Assembly: GCA_020348865.1 (NCBI GenBank)
Contig: CP070754.1
Span: 206,008 to 253,756 of the forward strand
Length of the DNA stretch: 47,749 nt
Direction: 5' to 3'
DNA from: Candidatus Bathyarchaeota archaeon
GTDB taxonomy: Archaea; Thermoproteota; Bathyarchaeia; Bathyarchaeales; Bathyarchaeaceae
The translations under genes were made by a program, and so were the position numbers. How positions within the stretch are numbered: position 1 is the first letter of the stretch; each line of letters opens with the position of its first letter. The notes under the pieces are model-generated. The model saw only the letters and a program-made list of their open reading frames with translations, did no database searches and was not told the DNA's origin. Below are positions 41,228-47,749 of the stretch, piece by piece.

Positions 41228-42256
41228 ATGAAAGTGGGAATCTTAAGTGGAGGAGGAGATGCTCCAGGAATCAACGCGGTGATTAGAGCCGCTGTGAAGA
41301 AGGGGATTGAAACTTATGATTGTGAGATGGTTGGCATCAGAAACGGATGGCGTGGGCTGGTTGAAAGCGATTTTCTCAAGTTGAATCTGGAAGAAACTTC
41401 AGGAATACTTCCTCGTGGAGGTTCCATCCTTGGGACTTCGAGAACCAATCCATTCAAACATGTAGGCGAAGCAGAGAGAATTCTAAGGAATGCCGAGAAA
41501 AAAGGGATTGGCGCAACAGTAGTCATCGGCGGAGAAGACACTCTGGGGGTGGCCTACAAGCTTTATGAAATGGGGTTTCCCTGCGTTGGAGTGCCTAAAA
41601 CGATTGACAACGACCTACATGGTACCGATTACACTTTCGGCTTCAATACAGCGGTCTCCATAGCCACTGAGACTCTTGACAGATTGCACACCACAGCAGA
41701 GTCGCATCAGAGAGTAATAATCCTTGAAGTGATGGGCAGATACACTGGCTGGATTGCTTTGGAGGCCGGACTAGCTGGAGGAGCAGACGCTATTCTGATT
41801 CCGGAAAAACCGTTCAACCTCACTGAAGTTTGCAATCTCGTAAAACGCCGGCAAAGTCGAGGTAGGGACTTCAGCGTTATAATTGTGGCTGAAGGAGCAA
41901 AACCAAAAGAAGGCAAAGAGATACTCTACAGTAAAGGCAAAGACGAGTTTGGCCACGTTAGATTCGGTGGCGTAGGCTACTATCTAGGCAAAGAAATCGA
42001 GAAGTGTACAGGCACCGAAACAAGGGTTGTGGTTCTTGGTCACCTTCAACGAGGTGGCTCCCCAACCGCCTTTGACCGAATTCTGGCCACAAGATTTGGA
42101 ATCGCCGCTATAGACATTGTCCACCGAAACCAGTTTGGAAGTATGGTTGCCATTCAAGGAAACGAGATTATCTCGGTTCCTCTAAAAGAAGTTGTGAGCA
42201 AACGAAAAACAGTTGATTTGAAGCTTTACGAACTGGCAAGTATCTTTTTCGGTTAG
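41228..42256 (+). CDS. Phosphofructokinase, PfkA family, PPi-type donor site
   Basis: 342 residues. GGGDAPGINAVIRAAV, GGEDTLGVAYK, PKTIDND, EVMGRYTGWIALEAG and GHLQRGGSPTAFDR are PfkA-family motifs. At E. coli positions 104 and 124 it has Asp and Lys, the residue pair that defines pyrophosphate-dependent enzymes, whereas the paralogue at 17853-18815 has Gly and Ala. It should therefore use PPi and could run reversibly. In an operon with the aldolase. ATG with AAGGAG 6-11 nt upstream. Ends in a 4-bp convergent overlap with galT. Confidence 0.88.
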   Translation: MKVGILSGGGDAPGINAVIRAAVKKGIETYDCEMVGIRNGWRGLVESDFLKLNLEETSGILPRGGSILGTSRTNPFKHVGEAERILRNAEKKGIGATVVIGGEDTLGVAYKLYEMGFPCVGVPKTIDNDLHGTDYTFGFNTAVSIATETLDRLHTTAESHQRVIILEVMGRYTGWIALEAGLAGGADAILIPEKPFNLTEVCNLVKRRQSRGRDFSVIIVAEGAKPKEGKEILYSKGKDEFGHVRFGGVGYYLGKEIEKCTGTETRVVVLGHLQRGGSPTAFDRILATRFGIAAIDIVHRNQFGSMVAIQGNEIISVPLKEVVSKRKTVDLKLYELASIFFG

Positions 42257-43275
42257 ATGTGCGGGAGCAATTCTTTCAAGCTCTGCGCAGCCACTTCTGG
42301 CGGCGTAACATTGATGAACATGTCCGTGCTGTTCTCGAATCCAGCTTGAATTGACAATTTAGGGTAGACTTCAAGGTGCCAGTGGAAATACTCGTGTTGT
42401 CCATGATTTGGTGCTATGTGGAATCCGAAGGAGTATGGTGGATCATTTAAGATTGTTGCCAGACTGCCAAAACAGGTTCTAAGAGCACGAGAAAATTCTT
42501 TCTTCTCTTTTCCACGGAGTTGCAACAACGTGTGCTGATGTTTCTTGGGAAGTAACCAGAATTCGAACGGGTAGATGCTTGCCCATGGAGCAAACGCGAT
42601 GAAACTTCGGTTTTCAAAAATGAATCTGGTGCTGTCACGTTCCTTTTGGATAATCTCACAGTAAGGGCAACCATCTTTTCTTTTTAGCCATCTTCTGGAA
42701 GCGGCAAGTTCATCCGAGATACGTCTAGGAACCTTGGGAGTGGCAATTATCTGGCTGTGAGCATGAGAGAGTGAAGCTCCAGCCTCTTTTCGGTGGTTTC
42801 TGAAAATGGAGACGTACTCCCACCTTGAAAGGTCCTTCAACAAATCCGAATATGTTTGCACCACCAACTCAATCTGCTCAGGTCTAGCATTGTTTGGATG
42901 TTCATCATGGTTAGGTGACTCGATTATGACTCCATGCGCTCCAACACCATCCCTTCTTCTATGAAGTTCGTCTTCAACCAAAGCAACGGGTTTCCGAGGA
43001 GTGAGAGCTGGATAGAGATTTGGAATACACCTTACCACCCAATTTCTAACTCTTCTTCCCTCAGAGTCTTTCGCCCTCTTTATCCCGCCGTCTGAAGGAA
43101 GATAAAGAAGAAATGCGGGTGGGGTCATCTTTTCGTTTCCAGGACAAAATGGACAAGTCTTCGTCTCTGCTCTCTCATGTGGTTTACCTGAATAATCTGT
43201 TGGGCGTTTTGCTCGTTCAGAAGCTATGATTACCCAACGGTCTAAGATGTAATCTTTGCGGATTTCGTTCGACAT
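42253..43275 (-). CDS. galT: Galactose-1-phosphate uridylyltransferase
   Basis: 340 residues. N-terminal zinc-type CPFCPGNE and later CPYC. The active-site HIT motif is SLSHAHSQI (nucleophile His) and the C-terminal Zn/His site EYFHWHLEV. It swaps UMP between glucose-1-P and galactose-1-P. ATG 43275, with AGGGAGAAAAG close upstream. Divergent from apgM and convergent with the PFK gene, within a sugar-phosphate cluster. An ADP-glucose phosphorylase-like specificity is possible in this family. Confidence 0.9.
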   Translation of the reverse strand: MSNEIRKDYILDRWVIIASERAKRPTDYSGKPHERAETKTCPFCPGNEKMTPPAFLLYLPSDGGIKRAKDSEGRRVRNWVVRCIPNLYPALTPRKPVALVEDELHRRRDGVGAHGVIIESPNHDEHPNNARPEQIELVVQTYSDLLKDLSRWEYVSIFRNHRKEAGASLSHAHSQIIATPKVPRRISDELAASRRWLKRKDGCPYCEIIQKERDSTRFIFENRSFIAFAPWASIYPFEFWLLPKKHQHTLLQLRGKEKKEFSRALRTCFGSLATILNDPPYSFGFHIAPNHGQHEYFHWHLEVYPKLSIQAGFENSTDMFINVTPPEVAAQSLKELLPHI

Positions 43276-43320
43276 CTTTTCTCCCTTTGACTATACTTTA
43301 ATTGCTAATATATCAGATAC

Positions 43321-43330
43321 CCTACGTAGG
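43321..43330. promoter_or_regulatory. 10-bp palindrome CCTACGTAGG
   Basis: In the 86-bp galT/apgM divergent region. Shares the core TACGTA with the paired sites before fba. Confidence 0.35.
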
Positions 43331-43361
43331 AGAACCTCACGGTGACATGGAGGCATAACCG

Positions 43362-44645
43362 GTGAAGTTGATCTATGTTGTTATTGATGGTATGGGCGAC
43401 TTGCCAATTGAAGAGTTGGGAAATAAGACCCCTCTTGAAGCTGCTGAAACGCCTAACATGGACTTTCTTGCGAAAAGAGGAAAAACAGGAATGATGTACA
43501 CCGTTGGAAAGGGAGTAGCACCTGAAAGCGACGTAGCCGTCATATCCATCCTAGGGTTTGACCCCTTCAAATATTCCACTGGGAGGGGAATCTTGGAGGC
43601 GGTCGGCGCAGGTGCAGTTGTGAAAGACGGTGACCTCGCCTTAAGATGCAACTTCGCAACATTAAGAGATGAAAACAGAATTGTAGATCGCAGAGCGGGG
43701 AGAAACCTAACAACCAAAGAGGCTGGGGAACTAAGCAAAGCCATAAACAAGAAAGTGAAACTGGAGTCGCACCCAGTAGATTTCGAATTCATGGGCACAA
43801 TAGGACACAGAGGAGTTCTAATCATACATAACAAAAACAGCTTTCTGTCAAGCAAAATCACAAACACTGACCCAGCTTACTCCAGAACAGAGAGATTCAG
43901 CATAGCAGAAACTAAAGTTCAGATGACACTCAGAAGATGTGAACCACTAGAAGGAACTGAAGAAGCAAAGATTTCCGCGGAACTCGTAAACGAATTCGTT
44001 CAGAAAAGCCATGAAACCTTAGATGAACATGAGATAAACATGGGACGCGCTGCTCAAGGAAAACTGAAAGCAAACATCATACTCATGAGAGATGCAGGAC
44101 ATCGCTTGCCAAAGTTCTTCAGTATCAATGAAAGACACACTGTTCATTTCGGATCTCTGGCTGATATGCCAGTCGAAAATGGAATAGCCAAGCTAGCCAA
44201 CATGCACGCAGCTGATCTCCCCCCACCATCTCACGACCTCAAGAACGACTGCATACTGAGAGCAAAAAAACTGCTTCATCTGAAACCGTCGTTCGATTGC
44301 TTCTACATACACATCAAGGGACCAGATGTGCCGGGACACGATGGAAACTTCAGACTTAAAACCCAACTCATCACCATAATCGACAAACACTTCTTCGGGA
44401 ACCTACTGAAAACAATAAAGTTAGAAGATCACATTATCTGCGTTACAGCCGACCATTCAACTCCATGCAAGCTGAAGACCCACAGCGACGATCCCGTTCC
44501 AATAGTCATTTCAGGAAACGAAATCGAAGAGGATAGCATTCCCAGATTCTGTGAAAAAGAGTGTGCAAAAGGAAGCCTAGGCATCTTGAACCACGGCACT
44601 GAACTCCTGCCAAAACTGATTGATCTAGTCAAGAAACGAAACTAG
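43362..44645 (+). CDS. apgM: Cofactor-independent phosphoglycerate mutase, archaeal type
   Basis: 427 residues. The phosphatase/alkaline-phosphatase-like core begins VVIDGMGDLP and ends with VTADHSTPCKLKTHSDDPVP (metal-binding Asp/His). The insert domain, about 100-180, carries RDENRIVDRRAGRNLT. It interconverts 3- and 2-phosphoglycerate. GTG start (43362). Divergent from galT. With the neighbouring aldolase and PFK it covers several steps of the EMP pathway. Confidence 0.92.
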   Translation: MKLIYVVIDGMGDLPIEELGNKTPLEAAETPNMDFLAKRGKTGMMYTVGKGVAPESDVAVISILGFDPFKYSTGRGILEAVGAGAVVKDGDLALRCNFATLRDENRIVDRRAGRNLTTKEAGELSKAINKKVKLESHPVDFEFMGTIGHRGVLIIHNKNSFLSSKITNTDPAYSRTERFSIAETKVQMTLRRCEPLEGTEEAKISAELVNEFVQKSHETLDEHEINMGRAAQGKLKANIILMRDAGHRLPKFFSINERHTVHFGSLADMPVENGIAKLANMHAADLPPPSHDLKNDCILRAKKLLHLKPSFDCFYIHIKGPDVPGHDGNFRLKTQLITIIDKHFFGNLLKTIKLEDHIICVTADHSTPCKLKTHSDDPVPIVISGNEIEEDSIPRFCEKECAKGSLGILNHGTELLPKLIDLVKKRN

Positions 44646-44691
44646 GGAACGCCGTCAGCGTCCAGAAAAAACGTGTTCCGGTTAATTCCCG

Positions 44692-45519
44692 TCACAAAAA
44701 TGATTTATGAAAGTATCTTGCTCCCAACGCGACTAACCAACCACTAACCACAAGCACTGTGGCAGGAAAAAACTCGAAGTTAGAATTTATCAAAAAAGTT
44801 TCAAGCAACAGAAAGACCAAGGCAATTGTCAAGACCGATGCAAATCCGAATCGCCTTCCATATTTTTGTACCGTTTGAATGCTGAGAAGCCCGGAGAGGA
44901 AAATATCACCCAACCCAAGCAGGATATAGCCTTCAGACGGAAAAGTTGGCACAATAATCATCACAGGCAATTGCAGCGCAACCATTCTTCTACTCGATTC
45001 CACCATGAAACGCGTGACAAAAACCTGAATCAAATCCATGAAAGTCAATAGAACTACAAAGATGGCAGTAGTTTTCCATGAGAACAAGCCTCCCATGTAG
45101 ACTGAGATGCTTATAGCAAACACCACAGCAAAGAAGTTCAGCAAGTACAACTCCCACAAATATGTATGTCTAAACAAAGCATACACACCAATGAACAACG
45201 CTGGAACCAGAACAGCCAATTGCGTACGTGCAAATCCAGAGTACGACTCTGGCACAACCAAAAATGTAAACAAGAACAAAACCATAGAATAGGCGTACAA
45301 GAACAAAACCATTATGGCCATGTCAGGAATCTGAATAATCGTCCATCCAAGAATAGTTACCATAGCACCCATTGCCACAACAAGCAAAACTGTATGTCCA
45401 GTGGTGAGCTCCTTTCCTCCCAAAAGAGACTTGAGTTTCTTACCAATTCTGGTGTAGAAGAAAAGCGTAGATGCTGTAATCAGAAAGAGAGCTAATGGGA
45501 GTGAAACATCGAGGAACAT
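44692..45519 (-). CDS. Presenilin/SPP-like intramembrane aspartyl protease
   Basis: 275 residues, nine TM helices predicted. Catalytic Asp positions are D162 (TFMDLIQVF, in place of the usual YD) and D205 in the strict GLGD motif (LGLGDIFLSG); FPATVL at 252-256 is the PAL-like element. This is the order of the archaeal PSH/SPP_2 family, and the two Asp numbers are close to those of the characterised Methanoculleus PSH. I start at ATG 45519 with AGGTGG 6 nt upstream; the frame is open to 45624 but that precedes the likely transcription start. Divergent from a rhomboid protease. Confidence 0.82.
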   Translation of the reverse strand: MFLDVSLPLALFLITASTLFFYTRIGKKLKSLLGGKELTTGHTVLLVVAMGAMVTILGWTIIQIPDMAIMVLFLYAYSMVLFLFTFLVVPESYSGFARTQLAVLVPALFIGVYALFRHTYLWELYLLNFFAVVFAISISVYMGGLFSWKTTAIFVVLLTFMDLIQVFVTRFMVESSRRMVALQLPVMIIVPTFPSEGYILLGLGDIFLSGLLSIQTVQKYGRRFGFASVLTIALVFLLLETFLINSNFEFFPATVLVVSGWLVALGARYFHKSFL

Positions 45520-45632
45520 ACATCCACCTAACGTCTTGCTAGTTAAAACTGTTTTTACGGAGTCTTCGCTGAGTAATACACGATATGTGTATATATTCGT
45601 GAACACTCGTATGGATGAAGCCAACCCGGTGA

Positions 45633-46199
45633 ATGACTTTGTTGAAAATCACGGCTCTTCACACCGTGATCACCGCAAACTTGTTGGTCTATGCCTACAC
45701 TGCAGTTGTCAGTGGCAACCTTCTTATCATAAACGAAGAAGTTCTTCTGTGGCTGGGCCAAGACAACACTTTCGTCATGAACGGCGGTTACTGGCAGCTT
45801 TTCACGTCTATGTTTGTGCATGTCAACCTGCTTCATCTTCTCGGCAATGTAGTGTTTCTTCTCGTCTTTGGCATCAGAGCTGAGGACCTTTTCAACGCTA
45901 AGGAGTTCTTCGCAATCTATTTTGCATCTGGATTGCTGGGCAACCTGCTGACTCTATTAGCAGCGCCTTTCATAGTATCTGCTGGCGCTTCAGGAGCAAT
46001 ATTCGGTTTGTTCGGTGCGTGCGTGATCTACATAGGAAAAACGTTCGGTCAATCAGTTTTAGGAGCCCTAATCTTTTCGTTCTTCCTTCTCATGTTAAGC
46101 ACGTCTGCTGGAGTCAACGTAATCGCGCATTTCGGTGGACTCTTGGCAGGTTTAATTATCGGATATGCTTTGGCAAGAAATCGTGAAATCACTTTCTAG
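45633..46199 (+). CDS. Rhomboid intramembrane serine protease
   Basis: 188 residues, six TM helices. Catalytic Ser120 in SAGASGAIFGLFG and His166 in VIAHFGGLLAG; H68 and N72 in HLLGN complete the oxyanion region. It cleaves TM segments within the membrane. The ATG is preceded directly by GGTGA; TTG 45639 or 45642 would have better spacing. Divergent from the presenilin-like protease over 113 bp, so the two are probably expressed together. Confidence 0.9.
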   Translation: MTLLKITALHTVITANLLVYAYTAVVSGNLLIINEEVLLWLGQDNTFVMNGGYWQLFTSMFVHVNLLHLLGNVVFLLVFGIRAEDLFNAKEFFAIYFASGLLGNLLTLLAAPFIVSAGASGAIFGLFGACVIYIGKTFGQSVLGALIFSFFLLMLSTSAGVNVIAHFGGLLAGLIIGYALARNREITF

Positions 46200-46249
46200 A
46201 AAAGCTGATGCACGCACTGCCAGCTCACACATTGTACCCTCGTTCATTA

Positions 46250-47044
46250 TCAAGAAAGCAGGAAAGCAATAATGATTAAGCCAACTATCCAGCAGTAGCC
46301 AGCAAAAAGATGAACCTTCTCTTTCATAACGACTCGATACAATAGTTTGAGAGATGCGTAGCCTACAATCATTGAGGTTACTACGCCAATAAGCACCGTA
46401 GCCAAGTCTAGGTTGCTGAAAACCAAATTTCTGGATTCTGCTATTGTTGCTCCTATCACAGCAGGAATAGAGAGTAAGAAGGAATATCTGAAGACTATCT
46501 CTTTCTTCACCTTCCTCGACAAGCCTGTGGATATTGTTACTCCGCTTCGTGAAATGCCCGGTACAATCGCGACACCCTGCGCTAACCCCATCAACAGAGA
46601 ATCCACATAACTTAAGCTCTTGTTGTTCCTTCTAAGATGCGAAACTAACAAGAAGAACCCATTAATCAGCAAAGCCACGCCCACTGCTAGCAGGTTCAGA
46701 TAGAGAGATTCGAACTGCTTCCGAAAGAGAAAATTCAGGATGAACCCCACGACGGCGGTTGGTATGCTTCCCACAACTATGAACAACACCATTTTTCCTT
46801 CATCTGCCTGGAAATCTTGTCTGGTCATAGCTTTGAGGATTTTCACGATGTCCCTTCTAAACGCTAGCAAAACTACGCACAAAGTTCCTATATGCAACAT
46901 GAAATCAAAGAAAATGTAGGAAGGCTCCGCCACGTTCATACTCATGAAATTCCTCGCGATATTAAGGTGGCCAGAACTGGAGACAGGTAACCATTCCGTT
47001 ATGCCTTGGATGAGGGACAGGATCAGAGTTTGAACCAAATCCAT
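46250..47044 (-). CDS. uppP: Undecaprenyl-diphosphatase/polyprenyl pyrophosphatase (UppP/BacA)
   Basis: 264 residues, eight TM helices. TEWLPVSSSGHLNIA and PGISRSGVTISTGLSRK are the two active-site motifs of BacA/UppP. It removes a phosphate from the isoprenoid carrier; in an archaeon this probably recycles dolichyl pyrophosphate. ATG 47044. No operon partner is visible; a tRNA gene lies upstream. Confidence 0.92.
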   Translation of the reverse strand: MDLVQTLILSLIQGITEWLPVSSSGHLNIARNFMSMNVAEPSYIFFDFMLHIGTLCVVLLAFRRDIVKILKAMTRQDFQADEGKMVLFIVVGSIPTAVVGFILNFLFRKQFESLYLNLLAVGVALLINGFFLLVSHLRRNNKSLSYVDSLLMGLAQGVAIVPGISRSGVTISTGLSRKVKKEIVFRYSFLLSIPAVIGATIAESRNLVFSNLDLATVLIGVVTSMIVGYASLKLLYRVVMKEKVHLFAGYCWIVGLIIIAFLLS

Positions 47045-47099
47045 TGTGTGCTTGATGCCTCCAGAATGTATGGTCTTGGGTATGGTTTGATATATTTTA

Positions 47100-47540
47100 C
47101 TAGTGTCTGTACACGCTGAATCGGAGATAGAGACTCTCGCAAAGAGGTAAACATAGAAGGCTGCGCGTGCGCATATGCCTGAAGCCTCGGGCGGGATTTG
47201 AACCCGCGACCACCAGCTTACGAGGCTGACGCTCTACCAGCTGAGCCACCGAGGCTACCTTATTTTTTGATTTAGAGCTTGAATTAAGGCTTTCTGACTT
47301 TGTACTGTTTTGTGTAGTGTTTTGTGTAGTTGGTTGTTTATTGATAGCTTCTTTGATTTCTGATAGTTGTAGGTGTTTCTTAGATAAGTAACACCATCTC
47401 TGTCTAGTCCCTTTAGACTTGTTGTGATATACATACCATTTCAAGTATCTGTATGTTGCTCTAGATGTCTTCGTTACTGTTGTCTTTGACATTAGAGTTC
47501 CATGCTCTCCACATACTGGGCATTTGAGCTTCACTGTCAA
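47100..47540 (-). CDS. Zinc-ribbon-like ORF that runs into the tRNA gene
   Basis: 146 codons from TTG 47540 (GGAG about 12 nt upstream). The first about 65 residues form a plausible CxxC zinc protein: KCPVCGEHGTLMSKTT, then YRYLKWYVYH and RWCYLSKKHL. Residues 66-92 are low-complexity Thr/Gln/Asn/Ser/Lys, partly encoded by two 12-bp repeats. From about residue 95 the frame reads through tRNA-Thr (VASVAQLVERQPRKLVVAGS is tRNA sequence translated), so the tail is not a natural protein. It is either a gene truncated at the tRNA, perhaps by integration, or a short gene lacking its true stop. I do not know the family. Confidence 0.45.
   Translation of the reverse strand: MTVKLKCPVCGEHGTLMSKTTVTKTSRATYRYLKWYVYHNKSKGTRQRWCYLSKKHLQLSEIKEAINKQPTTQNTTQNSTKSESLNSSSKSKNKVASVAQLVERQPRKLVVAGSNPARGFRHMRTRSLLCLPLCESLYLRFSVYRH
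47183..47255 (-). tRNA. tRNA-Thr (anticodon CGU)
   Basis: Complete cloverleaf on the minus strand: 7-bp acceptor stem GCCTCGG/CCGAGGC, D arm GCTC/GAGC, anticodon stem TCAGC/GCTGG with loop CTCGTAA (anticodon CGT, reads ACG), and T arm GCGGG/CCCGC with loop TTCAAAT. Base 73 is T (U), as expected for archaeal tRNA-Thr, and CCA is not encoded. No intron. Confidence 0.95.
47307..47330 (-). repeat. Two tandem 12-bp repeats GTTTTGTGTAGT
   Basis: Tandem copies at 47307-47318 and 47319-47330. The 11-bp core TTTTGTGTAGT recurs at 47559-47569 and 47598-47608. Confidence 0.9.
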
Positions 47541-47558
47541 TCTTTCTCTTCTCCTATA

Positions 47559-47569
47559 TTTTGTGTAGT
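47559..47569. repeat. TTTTGTGTAGT copy 3
   Basis: Same 11-bp core as 47308-47318, immediately upstream of the zinc-ribbon ORF, where it could be an operator. Confidence 0.85.
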
Positions 47570-47597
47570 GGACCTGTTTCAGTCAACTACTTAAGAA

Positions 47598-47608
47598 TTT
47601 TGTGTAGT
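47598..47608. repeat. TTTTGTGTAGT copy 4
   Basis: Fourth copy, 39 bp from copy 3. Confidence 0.85.
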
Positions 47609-47749
47609 ACAATTGCATGCTTTCTTGGCTCTGGTCCACAGTGAACTAGGAGCAACGTTCTATGAAATAAGATGTTATTACTAGAATGAGGCATGAGAGA
47701 ACCTACGACTTAGTAGTTGGATGCATTGGAGGGACTATTATTCAACACA

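Larger units (their letters stand above)
47541..47749. other. Right edge, no gene seen
   Basis: About 210 bp holding two copies of the 11-bp repeat and an ACTAC...GTAGT inverted pair; no credible frame. Confidence 0.4.

Noticed and set aside
45520-45624. 35-residue extension of the presenilin-like protease
   Set aside because: It enters the divergent promoter, and AGGTGG supports ATG 45519.
47100-47255. C-terminal tail of the zinc-ribbon ORF as protein
   Set aside because: It is translated tRNA-Thr sequence and downstream DNA.
1-47749. CRISPR arrays, rRNA genes, insertion sequences with terminal repeats
   Set aside because: I saw no regularly spaced repeats with unique spacers, no rRNA-like segments and no transposase.

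Overview
The window looks like chromosomal DNA of an uncultivated archaeon, probably a Thermoproteota/Bathyarchaeia-like lineage, although the phylum cannot be fixed by eye. The evidence is an archaeal release factor aRF1 with NIKS and GGQ motifs, archaeal-type ValRS, archaeal UMP kinase and ApgM, a beta-CASP nuclease, a TrmB regulator, TATA-like promoters about 25 nt ahead of plausible starts, and a tRNA-Thr(CGU) with U at position 73 and no encoded CCA. GTG and TTG starts are common, often behind GGAGG or GGTGA sites. The left edge cuts through a surface-protein gene exactly at a 118-bp perfect repeat.

Layout: 1-3177 is a surface/ABC-export operon (CARDB-like protein, MacB/FtsX permease, Yip1 protein). 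A decayed gene follows at 3377-3807. 4149-9293 is a nickel/cobalt island: an ECF uptake system (O-Q-N-M, minus strand), a divergent NikR, a secreted CBM9-like protein and a His-rich NicO/RcnA-like transporter, with several dyads between them. 9399-16266 holds a small anchored protein, a beta-CASP nuclease, a PH-domain/HTH pair, an MFS exporter, a PflX-like radical SAM protein and UMP kinase. 16314-25610 holds an MFS transporter, an ATP-type phosphofructokinase, a small membrane protein, an aldo-keto reductase with a fused C-terminal domain, three membrane proteins of the YdjM/DUF4184/DUF2238 types, a HAD hydrolase, a broken zinc-ribbon mini-gene and an HtrA protease.

The most striking region is 26433-29667. 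A minus-strand operon encodes a nitroreductase, a two-lobed retropepsin-like aspartic protease, an ArsM arsenite methyltransferase and an unlisted 31-residue protein ending in two Cys-Cys pairs. It is divergent from a TrmB-family regulator. Every one of these five proteins carries a vicinal Cys-Cys pair, a motif almost absent from the rest of the window. I propose an arsenic- (or other thiophilic metalloid-) responsive system whose parts share a dithiol signature.

29893-35004 holds a prolyl oligopeptidase, a Ca2+/cation exchanger, a GIN-domain surface protein and a permease split into two half-genes. 35158-40123 holds valS, prf1 and an M42 aminopeptidase. 40292-44645 is a sugar-phosphate cluster (class II aldolase, a second PFK with PPi-type residues, GalT, ApgM), which implies bacterial-style glycolysis. 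44692-46199 pairs two divergent intramembrane proteases, presenilin/SPP-like and rhomboid. The window ends with UppP, tRNA-Thr, and a zinc-ribbon ORF that runs into the tRNA gene and is surrounded by four copies of an 11-bp repeat.
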